64,000 nucleotides of DNA from an uncultured Prochlorococcus sp. (GTDB lineage Bacteria > Cyanobacteriota > Cyanobacteriia > PCC-6307 > Cyanobiaceae). The position numbers and the translations under genes were made by a program. Below are positions 29,072 through 39,698 of this stretch, one piece after another (positions within the stretch are counted from its first letter, which is position 1; each line of letters starts with the position of its first letter). The notes under the pieces are model-generated. The model ran no database searches. It saw nothing but the letters and a program-made list of their open reading frames with translations, and was not told the origin of the DNA. Where the stretch lies: positions 59,544-123,543 of the forward strand of contig CACHVD010000003.1 in assembly GCA_902583265.1 (NCBI GenBank). The letters are read 5' to 3'.

Positions 29072-31381
29072 ATGTCCGAGGCAGCTGCAAATTCAAAAGA
29101 AAAAAACGAAATTGAAGTTTCCAAAACTATTTTGCCTGAAAATAAAAAATATGAAAGTGAATCTTTGAATTATCAAATAAACATTCCCGATTGGCTTCTT
29201 AAAGATATTCATAATTTTGAAAAATCAAATAAAGAAAATGATGAGAATCAAAACCTTATAGTAAAGGCTTTTAAACTTGCTTATAAAGCTCATGATGGAC
29301 AATTCCGTGCGAGCGGCGAGCCATACATTATCCACCCGGTTGCTGTTGCAAATCTCCTTAAAGAAATAGGTGCTAGTTCATCTGTTATTGCTGCAGGCCT
29401 TTTACATGATGTAGTTGAAGATACTGGCATTGATTTATCCGAAATAGAAACAAATTTTGGATTAGAAGTAAAAATACTTGTAGAGGGTGTAACAAAATTA
29501 GGCGGCATTCACTTTAACAACAGGACTGAAGCACAAGCTGAAAATCTTAGGAAAATGTTTTTGGCTATGGCCAGCGATATCAGAGTTGTCTTAGTTAAAC
29601 TTGCAGACCGACTTCATAACATGAGAACAATTGAATGGCTAAATGATGAGAAAAAACTAAGAATAGCGAGAGAAACAAGAGAGATTTATGCACCATTAGC
29701 TAATCGACTAGGAATAAACAGATTTAAATGGGAATTAGAAGATTTAGCTTTTAAATTCCTAGAGCCTAAAGAATATCTAAATCTTAAAGATCAAATCGCC
29801 GTTAAAAGAAGTGATAGAGAAAAAAGATTAAAAGTAACTTTGAATCTTATGAAGGAAAACTTAATTTCAGCAGGTTTGAAAAATTTTGAAATAACAGGAA
29901 GGCCAAAACATCTTTATGGCATCTGGAGCAAAATGGAAAGACAACAAAAGCATTTTCACGAGATTTATGATGTTGCTGCCCTAAGAATTATCGTGGACAA
30001 TTCAGATAGTTGTTATAGAGCTTTAGCAGTTGTTCATGATACTTTCAAACCAATTCCAGGTAGATTTAAAGACTATATAGGATTACCAAAACCCAATGGA
30101 TATCAATCCTTACACACTTCTGTGATTGGAAGACATCGACCTATTGAAGTTCAAATTAGAACTACTTCGATGCATCAAATTGCTGAATATGGTATTGCCG
30201 CTCATTGGCAATATAAAGAGGGTGGTTCTCCTGCTAAAAGTAATGCCGAGAGATTTAATTGGCTAAGACAATTAGTAGAATGGCAACAAGAAGGTAATGA
30301 AAGGGATCATAATGATTATTTAGCTTCAATTAAAGAAGATTTATTTGATGAAGAAGTATTTGTAATCACCCCAAAAGGAGATGTTGTTGGTTTAAGGAAA
30401 GGATCTACCGCGATAGATTTCGCCTACAGAATCCATTCTGAAGTTGGAAATCACTGTAATGGAATAAGAATTAATGAAAAGCTTTCTCCATTATCTACAG
30501 TACTTCAAAATGGTGACTTCATAGAAATTTTGACAAGTAATAATGCCAATCCAAGCTTGGATTGGCTGAACTTTGTAGTTACGCCAACTGCTAAAAATAG
30601 AATTCGCCAATGGTATAAGAAAAGCCATCGTGACGAAACGATTAAAAGAGGTAAAGATTTACTTGAAAAAGAAGTAGGTAGAAACGGTTTTGAAGCATTA
30701 CTTTCTAGTGAAGCCATGAAAAAAGTTGCAAATCGATGCAATTTAAAAACTACTGAAGACCTTCTTGCATCTCTTGGTTTTGGTGGTTTAACTTTGCATC
30801 AAGTATTAAACAGACTAAGAGAAGAAATAAAATTACAAACAGAAGATGTAAAAAATGATTCAGACTCTGAAATATCAAAATCTCTTAAAAGTAATAATAA
30901 TTTATCCACTAATCAATCTAATACAGCAGCTAAATCACCAATTTCCGGGATAGAAGGTCTTGATTACAGAATAGGTAAATGCTGTTCCCCACTACCAGGC
31001 GAGGATATTATCGGAACTGTGTCGCTCGGCAACCATGGGATAACTATACATAGAGAAGATTGTGAAAATGTAATACCAATTCCAATAGAGAGAAGATTAC
31101 CTGTCGGTTGGAATCAAGATAATAAAACTGGCGATAATAAGTTTCCAATTCAGCTACGAATAGAAGTAATTGATCGAGTTGGAGTTCTTAAAGATATCCT
31201 TATGCGGTTATCTGATAAAGGTATAAACGTTAGTGATGCCAATGTTAAAACTGCTTATGGTAGACCAGCTATTATTAATCTTTGTGTAGGTCTTGAAAGT
31301 TATAATCAACTTCACAAAACAATTGAACAAATTAAATCAATGGCAGATGTTTTAGATATTGCCAGAGTTGGACAAAGTTAA
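29072..31381 (+). CDS. spoT: RelA/SpoT-type (p)ppGpp synthetase/hydrolase
   Basis: A bifunctional RSH enzyme of 769 residues. The HD hydrolase domain has HDGQFRASGEPYIIHP and LLHDVVEDTG. The synthetase domain has VAALRIIV and PGRFKDYIGLPKPNGYQSLHTSV. TGS follows (ITPKGDVVGLRKGSTAIDFAY), then a zinc-finger-like CCSPLPGEDIIG and a C-terminal ACT domain (RVGVLKDILMRLSDKGINV). Both active sites look intact. It is probably the sole long RSH controlling the stringent response here. It is 54 bases from the divergent ABC ATPase. Confidence 0.97.
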   Translation: MSEAAANSKEKNEIEVSKTILPENKKYESESLNYQINIPDWLLKDIHNFEKSNKENDENQNLIVKAFKLAYKAHDGQFRASGEPYIIHPVAVANLLKEIGASSSVIAAGLLHDVVEDTGIDLSEIETNFGLEVKILVEGVTKLGGIHFNNRTEAQAENLRKMFLAMASDIRVVLVKLADRLHNMRTIEWLNDEKKLRIARETREIYAPLANRLGINRFKWELEDLAFKFLEPKEYLNLKDQIAVKRSDREKRLKVTLNLMKENLISAGLKNFEITGRPKHLYGIWSKMERQQKHFHEIYDVAALRIIVDNSDSCYRALAVVHDTFKPIPGRFKDYIGLPKPNGYQSLHTSVIGRHRPIEVQIRTTSMHQIAEYGIAAHWQYKEGGSPAKSNAERFNWLRQLVEWQQEGNERDHNDYLASIKEDLFDEEVFVITPKGDVVGLRKGSTAIDFAYRIHSEVGNHCNGIRINEKLSPLSTVLQNGDFIEILTSNNANPSLDWLNFVVTPTAKNRIRQWYKKSHRDETIKRGKDLLEKEVGRNGFEALLSSEAMKKVANRCNLKTTEDLLASLGFGGLTLHQVLNRLREEIKLQTEDVKNDSDSEISKSLKSNNNLSTNQSNTAAKSPISGIEGLDYRIGKCCSPLPGEDIIGTVSLGNHGITIHREDCENVIPIPIERRLPVGWNQDNKTGDNKFPIQLRIEVIDRVGVLKDILMRLSDKGINVSDANVKTAYGRPAIINLCVGLESYNQLHKTIEQIKSMADVLDIARVGQS

Positions 31382-31405
31382 TTTTAAAATCAGATCAACA
31401 TCAAT

Positions 31406-31849
31406 CTATCTTTTACTTTTTATCTTGTAGATAAAGAAAACAATACTGCCGCAAATCAAAGCTAATAAAATACCTACACAAGATGAACCTAAGAGTAATT
31501 TTAGGGAAAAAATTCTACCTTGTTTCCATAAGTCATCAATAACTAAACTTTTTTCAAGAATTTTATTAGAAGGATTATTTAAAAAAATCGAACCAACTTT
31601 ATAGTTTAAATAATAAAGTGGAATATAAGTAAAAGGGTTACTGATCCAGGTACCAATTGCAGCTAGAACAATATTTCCCTTAGCTATTTTCGCAAAAAAT
31701 ACTCCCATTAAAGTCTGAAAACCAAAAAAAGGAAAACAACCACTAAATACCCCTATAGCTAAACCTTTAGCATTAAAGAAAGGACTTCCATTCTGACTCC
31801 TAAATAATGATAGAATTTTCTTATAGGTAATATCTCTTTTAAATCTCAT
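31406..31849 (-). CDS. DUF2062 small membrane protein
   Basis: 147 residues with two or three hydrophobic segments and the family features GLAIGVFSGCFPFFGFQTL near residue 30, GTWISNPFTYIPLYYLNYKVG, and a C-terminal membrane helix. DUF2062 proteins are short inner-membrane proteins of unknown activity, sometimes fused to glycosyltransferases. It lies between convergent spoT and divergent mnmE, each within 70 bases. Confidence 0.85.
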   Translation of the reverse strand: MRFKRDITYKKILSLFRSQNGSPFFNAKGLAIGVFSGCFPFFGFQTLMGVFFAKIAKGNIVLAAIGTWISNPFTYIPLYYLNYKVGSIFLNNPSNKILEKSLVIDDLWKQGRIFSLKLLLGSSCVGILLALICGSIVFFIYKIKSKR

Positions 31850-31915
31850 TCAGAAAGAAAATTTCAAAATTAAATTCTTGATAATCTTACTTAATTATCA
31901 ATAACAAAGCGAGAG

Positions 31916-33298
31916 ATGGATTCGATAGCTACTACAGAAGATACGATAGCAGCAATTGCTTCAGCTATAAGTATTGGGAAGGGAGGAGTTGCCATAATAA
32001 GAGTATCAGGGAAAGACGCAATAAATTCTTGCAAAAAGATTGTTCAAACTAAATCTAAATATGCATGGGAATCACATAGGGTTTTTCGTGGTTTTATTCA
32101 AGAAAATAAACAAAATAAATTTATAGATGAGGTTTTAATTTTAGTAATGCAATCCCCAAATAGCTTCACAGGAGAGGATGTAGTTGAACTTCATTGCCAT
32201 GGCGGAATTATCATAGTAAATAAAGTTTTAAAGATATTATTATCTAGTAATTCTAGAGTTAGACTTGCAAACCCAGGAGAATTTAGTCAAAGAGCTTTTC
32301 TTAACGGGAAAATAGACCTTACTCAAGCCGAGTCGATTAATCAATTAATTAATGCAAGCAATACCAGATCAGCAGAGTTAGCCTTTAGCGGGGTTCAAGG
32401 AGAAATAAAGAAAAAAATTGATGATATTAAAAATGACCTTATAAATCAACTTTGCGAAATAGAAGCGAGAGTTGATTTTGAAGAAGACTTTACAGATTTT
32501 GATTACACCAAGTATCTAAAAAACATTAAAAAAGTCAAAGAAAAAATAGAATTACTAATAGAAAATGCAAAAAGAAATTCATATATTCACAATGGAATAT
32601 CCATTGCGCTTATAGGTAAAACAAATGTTGGTAAAAGCTCTTTATTAAATTTGCTTGCAAAAAAAGAGAAAGCAATCGTTACTAATATTCCTGGAACAAC
32701 TAGAGATGTTATTGAAGTTAATTTAACTATTAATGATATTCCAATGAAAATAATTGATACTGCTGGCATAAGAGAAACTCATGAACAAATTGAAAGTATT
32801 GGAATTAAAAAAAGTTTTGGGAAAATAAAAGAGTCAGATTTTATAATTTATATTTATAGTCTTGAAGAAGGATTTAATGAAGAAGACAAAAAAATAATAC
32901 AAGAAATTCCCAAAGAAAAATTAATTACTATTTTGGGTAATAAAAAAGATTTAATTGATTGCAAAAATATTAATTCAAATGAGTTAAAAAACACAATTCT
33001 TATGAGTATTAAAAATAATGATGGTGAAAGATTATTAATAGACACAATTATAAAAAAATGCGGATTAAAACAAGTAGAAAATATCAATATATTTTTAAAC
33101 GAAAGACATCTAACAAATTTGTCTGCTTGCTTATCTAATCTAAATGATACTGATGAAATAATTGAAAATAAATTGCCATTTGATTTGTTATCAATTGAAC
33201 TGAGAGATGGAATTCAAAACTTATCTAAAATAACTGGTCAAGAATTAACAGAGGAACTTCTAGATAATATTTTTTCTAAGTTTTGTATTGGTAAATAA
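31916..33298 (+). CDS. mnmE: tRNA uridine-5-carboxymethylaminomethyl GTPase MnmE
   Basis: With MnmG, it modifies the wobble uridine of several tRNAs. 460 residues: an N-terminal formyl-THF-binding domain ([35 protein letters not shown]), helical regions, a G domain with GKTNVGKS near 237, DTAGIRET and NKKDL, and the C-terminal FCIGK, the conserved C-x-G-K that ends MnmE and holds the catalytic cysteine. MnmG is not in the window. Confidence 0.98.
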   Translation: MDSIATTEDTIAAIASAISIGKGGVAIIRVSGKDAINSCKKIVQTKSKYAWESHRVFRGFIQENKQNKFIDEVLILVMQSPNSFTGEDVVELHCHGGIIIVNKVLKILLSSNSRVRLANPGEFSQRAFLNGKIDLTQAESINQLINASNTRSAELAFSGVQGEIKKKIDDIKNDLINQLCEIEARVDFEEDFTDFDYTKYLKNIKKVKEKIELLIENAKRNSYIHNGISIALIGKTNVGKSSLLNLLAKKEKAIVTNIPGTTRDVIEVNLTINDIPMKIIDTAGIRETHEQIESIGIKKSFGKIKESDFIIYIYSLEEGFNEEDKKIIQEIPKEKLITILGNKKDLIDCKNINSNELKNTILMSIKNNDGERLLIDTIIKKCGLKQVENINIFLNERHLTNLSACLSNLNDTDEIIENKLPFDLLSIELRDGIQNLSKITGQELTEELLDNIFSKFCIGK

Positions 33299-33380
33299 AT
33301 TTGAGTTAAATTACATAGTGATATATAGTTGATTCTCTAACTTCAGTTTAATTTTTATTAATTAATTATTTCTTAGTTTA

Positions 33381-34247
33381 GTGGATTTAAATACTCCAAT
33401 AATAAGTAAAATCATTGATAATTGGATCGATGAAGATATAGGTAGGGGAGATCTTACAAGTTCCTCTATTACAGATGAGTATGGTAATGCATATTGGATT
33501 GCAAAAGAAGAGGGTGTATTCTGCGGAGTTGAAATTATAAAAGAAATTTTTAGAAAAATTGATTTAAAAATCAGTCCAAAATTTAATATCTCTGATGGAG
33601 ATAATTTTGTTAAAGATCAAAAACTCTTAGAAATATATGGGCCTTCAAAAAGTTTACTCGCTAGTGAAAGAATCAGCTTAAATATAGCAATGCATTTATC
33701 TGGAATATCAACATATACAAAGAATCTTACAGATAAATTAGAAGGCACAAATATAAAATTAGCAGATACTAGGAAAACGACTCCTGGATTAAGAATATTT
33801 GAAAAATATGCATTCAAATGCGGAGGTGGGGTGAATCATAGAATGGGATTATACGATGCTGCTATGATCAAAGAAAATCATATTGCATGGACAGATAATC
33901 TTAAGAATGCAGTACAAAATATTCGCATAAATTCGCCTTTTACAACTCATATCATAATTGAAGCTGAAAATATCGACCAGGCAAAAGAAGCAGTATTAGC
34001 AGGAGCGGATAGTGTCTTATTAGATGAACTTAGTCCTGAAATAATCAAAAAAAACGTTCAAGAATTAAGAGAGTTATCAATTAATAGTCTACAAAAACAA
34101 GTCAATAAAAATTTGATAATAGAAGTTTCTGGAATAAACCCTCAAGAAATTAGTAAATATCTAATAAAAGGTATTGATTTGATTTCAACAAGTTCCTCTA
34201 TAACCAAAAGTAATTGGATTGATTTGAGTATGCGTTATATTAATTAA
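33381..34247 (+). CDS. nadC: nicotinate-nucleotide pyrophosphorylase (quinolinate phosphoribosyltransferase)
   Basis: Turns quinolinate and PRPP into nicotinate mononucleotide in de novo NAD synthesis. 288 residues with DEDIGRGDLTS-like start, LADTRKTTPGLRIFEKYAFKCGGGVNHRMGLYDAAMIKENHIAW (substrate site), IIIEAENIDQA and the C-terminal IEVSGI and GIDLISTSS. The start is GTG. It lies 82 bases after mnmE and 27 before argS. Confidence 0.97.
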   Translation: MDLNTPIISKIIDNWIDEDIGRGDLTSSSITDEYGNAYWIAKEEGVFCGVEIIKEIFRKIDLKISPKFNISDGDNFVKDQKLLEIYGPSKSLLASERISLNIAMHLSGISTYTKNLTDKLEGTNIKLADTRKTTPGLRIFEKYAFKCGGGVNHRMGLYDAAMIKENHIAWTDNLKNAVQNIRINSPFTTHIIIEAENIDQAKEAVLAGADSVLLDELSPEIIKKNVQELRELSINSLQKQVNKNLIIEVSGINPQEISKYLIKGIDLISTSSSITKSNWIDLSMRYIN

Positions 34248-34274
34248 TCATATAGATTAATAATTGAATAATTA

Positions 34275-36089
34275 ATGCTAATCATTTTTAAAGAATTAAC
34301 AAAACAATTTGAACAATCTCTTTTAGATAGTCTTGAAAAAAATGATAAAAAAGGAGAATTCGCAATTCTTAGCAAGAATTTAATTACACAATCATCAAAA
34401 GAGGAATTTGGTGATTATCAATGTAATGTTTGTTTAAGTTTATCTAAAATATATAAAAAGAACCCAAGAGAAATTTCTAATGATTTTATTAACCTTTTAA
34501 ATAAAAATAAAAGCATAGCAAAATTATGTAAGAGTCTAGAAATAGCTGGACCTGGATTTATAAATATAAAATTAAAAGATGAGGTTCTAATAAATGAAAT
34601 AAAGTCAAATATTCAATGCAATAGGGCTGGCATACCTCTAATTAGAAAAGATTTAGATAGTTGTTTGTCCAATAAAGTTATTGTAGATTTTTCTAGCCCT
34701 AATATTGCTAAAGAAATGCATGTAGGGCATTTAAGATCAACAATAATAGGTGACTCAATATCTAGAATTTTCGAGTTAAGAGGTTATGAAGTATTAAGAC
34801 TCAATCATGTTGGCGATTGGGGAACACAATTTGGCATGCTTATTACTCAGCTCAAAGATTTATATTCAAATGATCTAGAAGAAATAGGAAAGATCAAGAT
34901 AAGTGATTTAGTTGAATTTTATAAAGAATCAAAAAAAAGATTTGATAACGAATCTGAATTCCAAAAAAGATCTAGAGAGGAAGTAGTTAAGTTACAAAGT
35001 GGAGATATTAAATCGATTAAAGCTTGGAAATTATTATGTGATCAATCAAGGAAAGAATTTGATGAAATCTATAAAAATTTAAAAATAAAAATAGAAGAAA
35101 GAGGTGAATCTTTTTATAATCCCTTCTTAAAATCAGTTATTGATGATTTGAATTTAGAAAAAATATTAGTAGAAGATCAAGGAGCAAAATGTGTATTTTT
35201 AGATGGGATGAATAATAAAGAAGGCAAACCTTTACCGCTAATTATTCAAAAAAAAGATGGAGGTTTTAATTATGCCACCACAGATCTTGCTGCTATAAGA
35301 TACAGATTCAATAAACCTCCTAATGGCGATGATGCTTCAAGAATTATTTATGTAACTGATCATGGGCAAGCAAATCATTTTGCTGGAGTTTTTCAAGTTG
35401 CAAAAAAAGCAAAATGGATCCCAGAAAATTGTCAGGTAGACCATGTCCCTTTTGGGTTAGTTCAAGGAATTGATGGCAAAAAACTAAAGACAAGAGAAGG
35501 TGAAACAATACGCCTAAAAGATTTATTAAATGAAGCAGTTAGAAGAGCAAAAGAAGATTTATTGAAAAGATTAGAAGATGAAGATCGTCATGAGAGCGAA
35601 GAGTTTATTGCAAATACTTCAAGAATTATTGGATTAGGAGCTGTTAAGTATGCAGATTTAAGTCAAAATAGGATTACTAATTATCAATTTAGTTTTGATA
35701 AAATGCTTTCCCTTAATGGTAATACTGCTCCTTATTTGTTATATACACTTGTAAGAATTTTAGGAATTAAAAGAAAAAATGATTTTGTTTATGAATCTAA
35801 AGATTTTCAGTACGTAAATTATGAACATAAATCTGAGTGGAAACTTATCAGAAAATTACTTAGGTTCGATGAAGTTATAATTTCTATTGAAAAAGACTTA
35901 ATGCCAAATAGATTATGCAATTATCTGTTCGAGCTATGTCAGACTTTTAATAGATTCTATGATCAAGTTCCAATCCTCAAAGAAGAAAAAAATGTAAAAA
36001 TCTCTAGGCTTAATTTATGTGACCTTACTGCAAAAACACTAAAATTAAGCTTAGAGCTTTTAGGAATTGAAACTTTAGAAAGAATGTAA
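34275..36089 (+). CDS. argS: arginyl-tRNA synthetase
   Basis: Class I synthetase of 604 residues. The N-terminal Add-1 tRNA-binding domain is followed by the HIGH equivalent HVGHLRST in [18 protein letters not shown], then [10 protein letters not shown] and the KMSKS-region replacement [18 protein letters not shown], normal for ArgRS. The C-terminal DALR anticodon-binding domain covers about the last 130 residues. Its TAA overlaps the next ATG by one base (TAATG). Confidence 0.98.
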   Translation: MLIIFKELTKQFEQSLLDSLEKNDKKGEFAILSKNLITQSSKEEFGDYQCNVCLSLSKIYKKNPREISNDFINLLNKNKSIAKLCKSLEIAGPGFINIKLKDEVLINEIKSNIQCNRAGIPLIRKDLDSCLSNKVIVDFSSPNIAKEMHVGHLRSTIIGDSISRIFELRGYEVLRLNHVGDWGTQFGMLITQLKDLYSNDLEEIGKIKISDLVEFYKESKKRFDNESEFQKRSREEVVKLQSGDIKSIKAWKLLCDQSRKEFDEIYKNLKIKIEERGESFYNPFLKSVIDDLNLEKILVEDQGAKCVFLDGMNNKEGKPLPLIIQKKDGGFNYATTDLAAIRYRFNKPPNGDDASRIIYVTDHGQANHFAGVFQVAKKAKWIPENCQVDHVPFGLVQGIDGKKLKTREGETIRLKDLLNEAVRRAKEDLLKRLEDEDRHESEEFIANTSRIIGLGAVKYADLSQNRITNYQFSFDKMLSLNGNTAPYLLYTLVRILGIKRKNDFVYESKDFQYVNYEHKSEWKLIRKLLRFDEVIISIEKDLMPNRLCNYLFELCQTFNRFYDQVPILKEEKNVKISRLNLCDLTAKTLKLSLELLGIETLERM

Positions 36090-37198
36090 TGAATGATTTT
36101 GATCCATTAAATAATCTTTTCCCAAAACCAAGAGAAGAAATAATAAATATGCAGTCTTACTCTGCACCTTTAGAAAATAGAAGAAATTTACTCCGCTTAG
36201 ACTTTAATGAAAATACTTTAGGTCCAAGTCCTAAGGTTTTAGAGGCATTACAAGCGATAAAATTAGATGAGATTTCAATTTATCCAGAATATAATTTTTT
36301 AAAAAAATTTTTATGTGATAAATATCTTGATTCAAGAAAATTTGGTAATGATGAAATCGGAATTTTCAATGGAGCAGATGCAGCAATAAATGCAATTTTC
36401 AATTGCTTTGGAGAAAAAGATCAGATATTTCTAACCACAAATCCAACTTTTGGTTACTATTCTCCTTGTGCAGAAATCCGAGGAATGAAAAAAATAAGTT
36501 GTTCTTACATTGGAGAAAATTTTCAATTCCCCATCGAAGAATTTAGGGAAAAAATAATAAAGCATAATCCAAAGTTAATATTTATTTGCAATCCAAATAA
36601 TCCAACAGGAACTGTTCTAAGTTCTCATGAAATAATTAATTTAGCCAATATCAATAACGATTCATTAATAGTTGTTGATGAACTATATGAAAAATTTAAT
36701 GGAGATAGTCTTCTTGAATCGATAGATTTTGAAAAGAATAAAAATATACTAATAATCCAATCTCTTTCAAAAACTGCAGGTCTAGCTGGTTTAAGAATAG
36801 GTTTTACTTTTGGCAATAAAAGTTTAATTCAATACATTAATAAAGTTACAGGACCATATGATGTAAACAGCTTTGCTATAACAGCTGCATTAGCAGCACT
36901 TAAAGATAAATCATATATTGATAATTATGTTTTAGAAGTAAAAAAGGCGAGGGAATGGATTTTAAATAAATTTAAATCAACAAAAATCAGAACTCACTTT
37001 AGTGGAGGTAATTATTTCTTAATTTGGCCAAAAAAAGATCCTAAAATCTTAATACAACAGATGAGAGAAAAAGGTATTCTTATTAGAAGTATGGAAAACA
37101 AAAAAGATATCGGTAATTCTATAAGGGTTAGTATTGGAACTAAAGAACAAATGATTTTTTTCTGGGACAATTACAAGATATTAGATTTAAAAAATTAA
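36089..37198 (+). CDS. hisC: histidinol-phosphate aminotransferase-like PLP enzyme
   Basis: 369 residues, fold-type I. HisC-type features are LRLDFNENTLGPSPKVLEAL, YPEYNFLKKFL, NPNNPTGT, DELYEKF and the PLP lysine in SLSKTAGLAGLRIGF. It fits histidine biosynthesis, although HisC relatives with wider substrate range (aromatic amino acids) look similar. The second HisC-like protein at 21219 is assigned to CobD. It is coupled to argS and overlaps the convergent metallo-beta-lactamase-fold gene by four bases. Confidence 0.78.
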   Translation: MNDFDPLNNLFPKPREEIINMQSYSAPLENRRNLLRLDFNENTLGPSPKVLEALQAIKLDEISIYPEYNFLKKFLCDKYLDSRKFGNDEIGIFNGADAAINAIFNCFGEKDQIFLTTNPTFGYYSPCAEIRGMKKISCSYIGENFQFPIEEFREKIIKHNPKLIFICNPNNPTGTVLSSHEIINLANINNDSLIVVDELYEKFNGDSLLESIDFEKNKNILIIQSLSKTAGLAGLRIGFTFGNKSLIQYINKVTGPYDVNSFAITAALAALKDKSYIDNYVLEVKKAREWILNKFKSTKIRTHFSGGNYFLIWPKKDPKILIQQMREKGILIRSMENKKDIGNSIRVSIGTKEQMIFFWDNYKILDLKN

Positions 37199-37920
37199 TT
37201 ACTGAAAATATAAATTGTATTTTGATCGATTCTTTTAGGTTTTATTTGAAAATCTTTTCCAACATATCTTACTTTAAAATCCTTCATATTTTCGATAAAT
37301 AAATCAGCATTTGAGAAATCACATTCTTTATTAATTTTTTTGCCGCGTTCAAAGTGAACAGGAATAACTACATTAGGTTTTAGAAGCTTAACTATTTTTG
37401 ATGCTTCTTTACCATTGTAAGATTTTATTCCTCCTCCAATTGAAATAAACAATATATCTGGACTAGACAAAATAATTTGACTGTTTATATCAATATCACC
37501 AGCAGCTCCTCCCATATGAACAATTTTAAGATTATTTTGCTCCCAACTCCAAACAGTTGCCATCCCAAATCTTCTTCCATCTACTCTGTCATGTGGTACA
37601 GAAATTCCATTTAATAAAATATCCTCAAATTGATAGATTCCTGGCTCAACGAACATTAATTGATCATTAGGGTTATATCCTTCATCTAGAAGCCTAGAAC
37701 TAGCCAAAATAAAATCTACGTTGACTTCTTTTGGCTCCTTTAAATTACTTGCACAACCTATTGCTTTAAAGGGATTTATAAGAATAGATTTATCTGCACT
37801 AGTAATTAAAAAACTACTATGTCCCAAACTTTTTATTCCTAAGTTCCTTGCCAATAATGAGGTAGGTAAAAAAGAGCTAACTAATATCAAAAATAAAAAG
37901 TTTTTAATTTGAGAAATCAT
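37195..37920 (-). CDS. secreted metallo-beta-lactamase-fold (UlaG-like) protein with a degenerate metal site
   Basis: 241 residues. A signal peptide is likely (FLFLILVSSFLPTSLLA, cleavage near 24). The UlaG-like fold is visible in LGHSSFLI near 33, ILINPF, HDRVDGRRFGMATVWSW, IVHMGG, ILFISIGGG and VVIPVHFE. Where family members carry HxHxDH after the first helix, this protein reads ILASSRLLDEGY (71-82), so at least three metal ligands are missing. It may be a non-catalytic or altered-metal member in the periplasm. The genes around it (hisC, trpG) give no clear clue. Confidence 0.8.
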   Translation of the reverse strand: MISQIKNFLFLILVSSFLPTSLLARNLGIKSLGHSSFLITSADKSILINPFKAIGCASNLKEPKEVNVDFILASSRLLDEGYNPNDQLMFVEPGIYQFEDILLNGISVPHDRVDGRRFGMATVWSWEQNNLKIVHMGGAAGDIDINSQIILSSPDILFISIGGGIKSYNGKEASKIVKLLKPNVVIPVHFERGKKINKECDFSNADLFIENMKDFKVRYVGKDFQIKPKRIDQNTIYIFSN

Positions 37921-37940
37921 AATATTAATTTTTTTTTATT

Positions 37941-38537
37941 TTACTTTTGTTCAGCCATTTTTAGAAAATTACTAATTAATTTATGACCAAATTCCGTCAA
38001 AACACTTTCAGGATGGAACTGTACCCCATGTAAATGTTTATATTCTTTATGAGAGATAGCCATAATTGTTGAGTCTTCTAAAGTCGCAGTTATGTCGAAA
38101 CAAGATGGTAAAGAACTTGAATCAACTATAAGACTATGGTATCTAGTAGCCACAAATGGAGTCTCGATATCTTTAAACAATCCTTTTTGATTATGAAATA
38201 TTTTGGATGTCTTACCATGCATAAGTTCTTTCCCAACTATAACCTTACCTCCAAAAGCTTGGGCCAAAGCTTGATGACCTAAACAAACTCCCAAGGTCGG
38301 AATATTTTTAGATAATTTTTTTAGAATTGGAAGACAAATTCCAGATTGATCTGGATTACCTGGACCTGGAGATAAGAGAATTCCACCAGGATTTAGTTTG
38401 ATAATTTCTTCTATAGTAATTTCATCATTTCTTTTAACTATTAATTCTTTAGTTATTTCATGCTCAACTGAAAGTTCTCCTAAATATTGAACAAGATTAT
38501 AAGTAAAACTATCGTAATTATCAATAACAAGAAACAT
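37941..38537 (-). CDS. trpG: anthranilate synthase glutamine amidotransferase component
   Basis: 198 residues, class I glutamine amidotransferase. The catalytic triad is visible: Cys in GVCLGHQALA, and His and Glu in HGVQFHPESVLTEFG. It supplies ammonia to TrpE for tryptophan synthesis, and in bacteria with one such gene it also serves PabB for folate, which may be so here. The N-terminal LVIDNYDSFTYNLVQYLGEL is typical. It is 12 bases after dgkA on the same strand. Confidence 0.95.
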   Translation of the reverse strand: MFLVIDNYDSFTYNLVQYLGELSVEHEITKELIVKRNDEITIEEIIKLNPGGILLSPGPGNPDQSGICLPILKKLSKNIPTLGVCLGHQALAQAFGGKVIVGKELMHGKTSKIFHNQKGLFKDIETPFVATRYHSLIVDSSSLPSCFDITATLEDSTIMAISHKEYKHLHGVQFHPESVLTEFGHKLISNFLKMAEQK

Positions 38538-38549
38538 ATTTATATGGAT

Positions 38550-38960
38550 TTAAAATAACAACTTTATTTTAGGAAGAAAGATATATACAGCAATAATAAC
38601 AGAATTAATGGAAGCTAATAATACTGCTCCTGCAGAAGTATCTTTTGAAATTTTAGCCAAAATACTAAATTCTTTTTTCACTACTAAATCAACGATTGAT
38701 TCAATAGATGTGTTCAATATTTCTAATATTAAAACAGACATTATTGTTGTAATCAAAATAACATAATTACTGAGACTAATTTTGAGTAAAAAACCAATTA
38801 TTAAACTTGTAACTGCAAAAATTAATTGAATTTTAAAATTTCTTGAAGTTTTTAATACATAACTAATACCACTGAAAGCATACTTAAAACTCATAAATAC
38901 ATTACTAGAAGTTTTGTATGATTCTTTTCTATTTTCTAAATAGTTTATTTTTTTTTTCAT
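38550..38960 (-). CDS. dgkA: diacylglycerol/undecaprenol kinase DgkA family
   Basis: 136 residues with three hydrophobic helices and the family motif EILNTSIESIVDLV between the second and third. The small integral-membrane kinase phosphorylates diacylglycerol or undecaprenol, recycling the carrier used in cell-wall synthesis. The N-terminal 25-residue polar stretch is slightly longer than in E. coli DgkA. It lies six bases after ybeY. Confidence 0.92.
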   Translation of the reverse strand: MKKKINYLENRKESYKTSSNVFMSFKYAFSGISYVLKTSRNFKIQLIFAVTSLIIGFLLKISLSNYVILITTIMSVLILEILNTSIESIVDLVVKKEFSILAKISKDTSAGAVLLASINSVIIAVYIFLPKIKLLF

Positions 38961-38966
38961 TGATTT

Positions 38967-39506
38967 TTAATCTAATCGAGTAATTAAATATTCTTGGAAA
39001 TTTAACATATTTTCTAAATCATGCTCATTATTATGTTCCCATCCCAAAAGATGTAAAAATCCATGACTAGCCAACCAGATCATCTCTCTATAGATTGAAT
39101 GTTTATATTCATAAGATTGCTCAAGTGCCATCTCTAATGATATAAAAATATCTCCCAACTCTATATGATCTAAATTATTTAGAGATTCATCAGAAATAAT
39201 TGGGAAAGATAGAACATCAGTTGGACCATTTTTTTGCATCCATTTCTTGTTCAAAGAAGCAATTTCTTGATTAGATATTATCTGTAAGCCTAATGAATAA
39301 GATTTTTTTTCAAAAATATAATTTGGTAATTCATAATCCTCTTTTTTTAAAATTGTATTTATCCAAGATAAAAAAACTTTCTCCCAAAAAATAGATTCAA
39401 AAATAAGATGAGTTTTAGTATCTTTTAACTTATTTGAAAATTGAGAAAAATCATTACATTGAAAAACCAAATCTAAATTTATTTCAGAAATAATTTTTTC
39501 TTTCAT
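38967..39506 (-). CDS. ybeY: endoribonuclease YbeY
   Basis: Metal-dependent RNase acting on 16S rRNA 3' ends and ribosome quality control. 179 residues with the zinc-site signature [11 protein letters not shown] near residue 151 (family H-G-x-L-H-L-x-G-x-x-H) and [10 protein letters not shown] upstream. It carries a longer N-terminal region than E. coli YbeY (155 residues), as in other cyanobacteria. Cotranscribed with prfB, the small membrane protein and dgkA. Confidence 0.95.
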   Translation of the reverse strand: MKEKIISEINLDLVFQCNDFSQFSNKLKDTKTHLIFESIFWEKVFLSWINTILKKEDYELPNYIFEKKSYSLGLQIISNQEIASLNKKWMQKNGPTDVLSFPIISDESLNNLDHIELGDIFISLEMALEQSYEYKHSIYREMIWLASHGFLHLLGWEHNNEHDLENMLNFQEYLITRLD

Positions 39507-39512
39507 ACATTC

Positions 39513-39695
39513 TTAAACTGGAATATTGGGTCTACCTATTGTGGCCACAAGTATTAATATCCCAATTAAAACTAGAAAGGTTATTGAAAAATGAGAAATA
39601 CTTTTTGAGCCTTTCCTTACCATATTTCTCATAGCAAGCTTTATAAAGCTTGGAGGAGAAACTTTTTTTTCTAAAATTTCGTTTTTATTTTCCAT
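39513..39695 (-). CDS. 60-residue single-pass membrane protein (DUF3285-like)
   Basis: The first 35 residues are basic and polar; the last 20 form one transmembrane helix (FSITFLVLIGILILVATIG). It starts three bases after the prfB stop and ends six bases before ybeY, so it is clearly within the operon. I recall small cyanobacterial DUF3285 proteins in this position beside prfB; the exact role is unknown. Confidence 0.8.
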   Translation of the reverse strand: MENKNEILEKKVSPPSFIKLAMRNMVRKGSKSISHFSITFLVLIGILILVATIGRPNIPV

Positions 39696-39698
39696 TAG

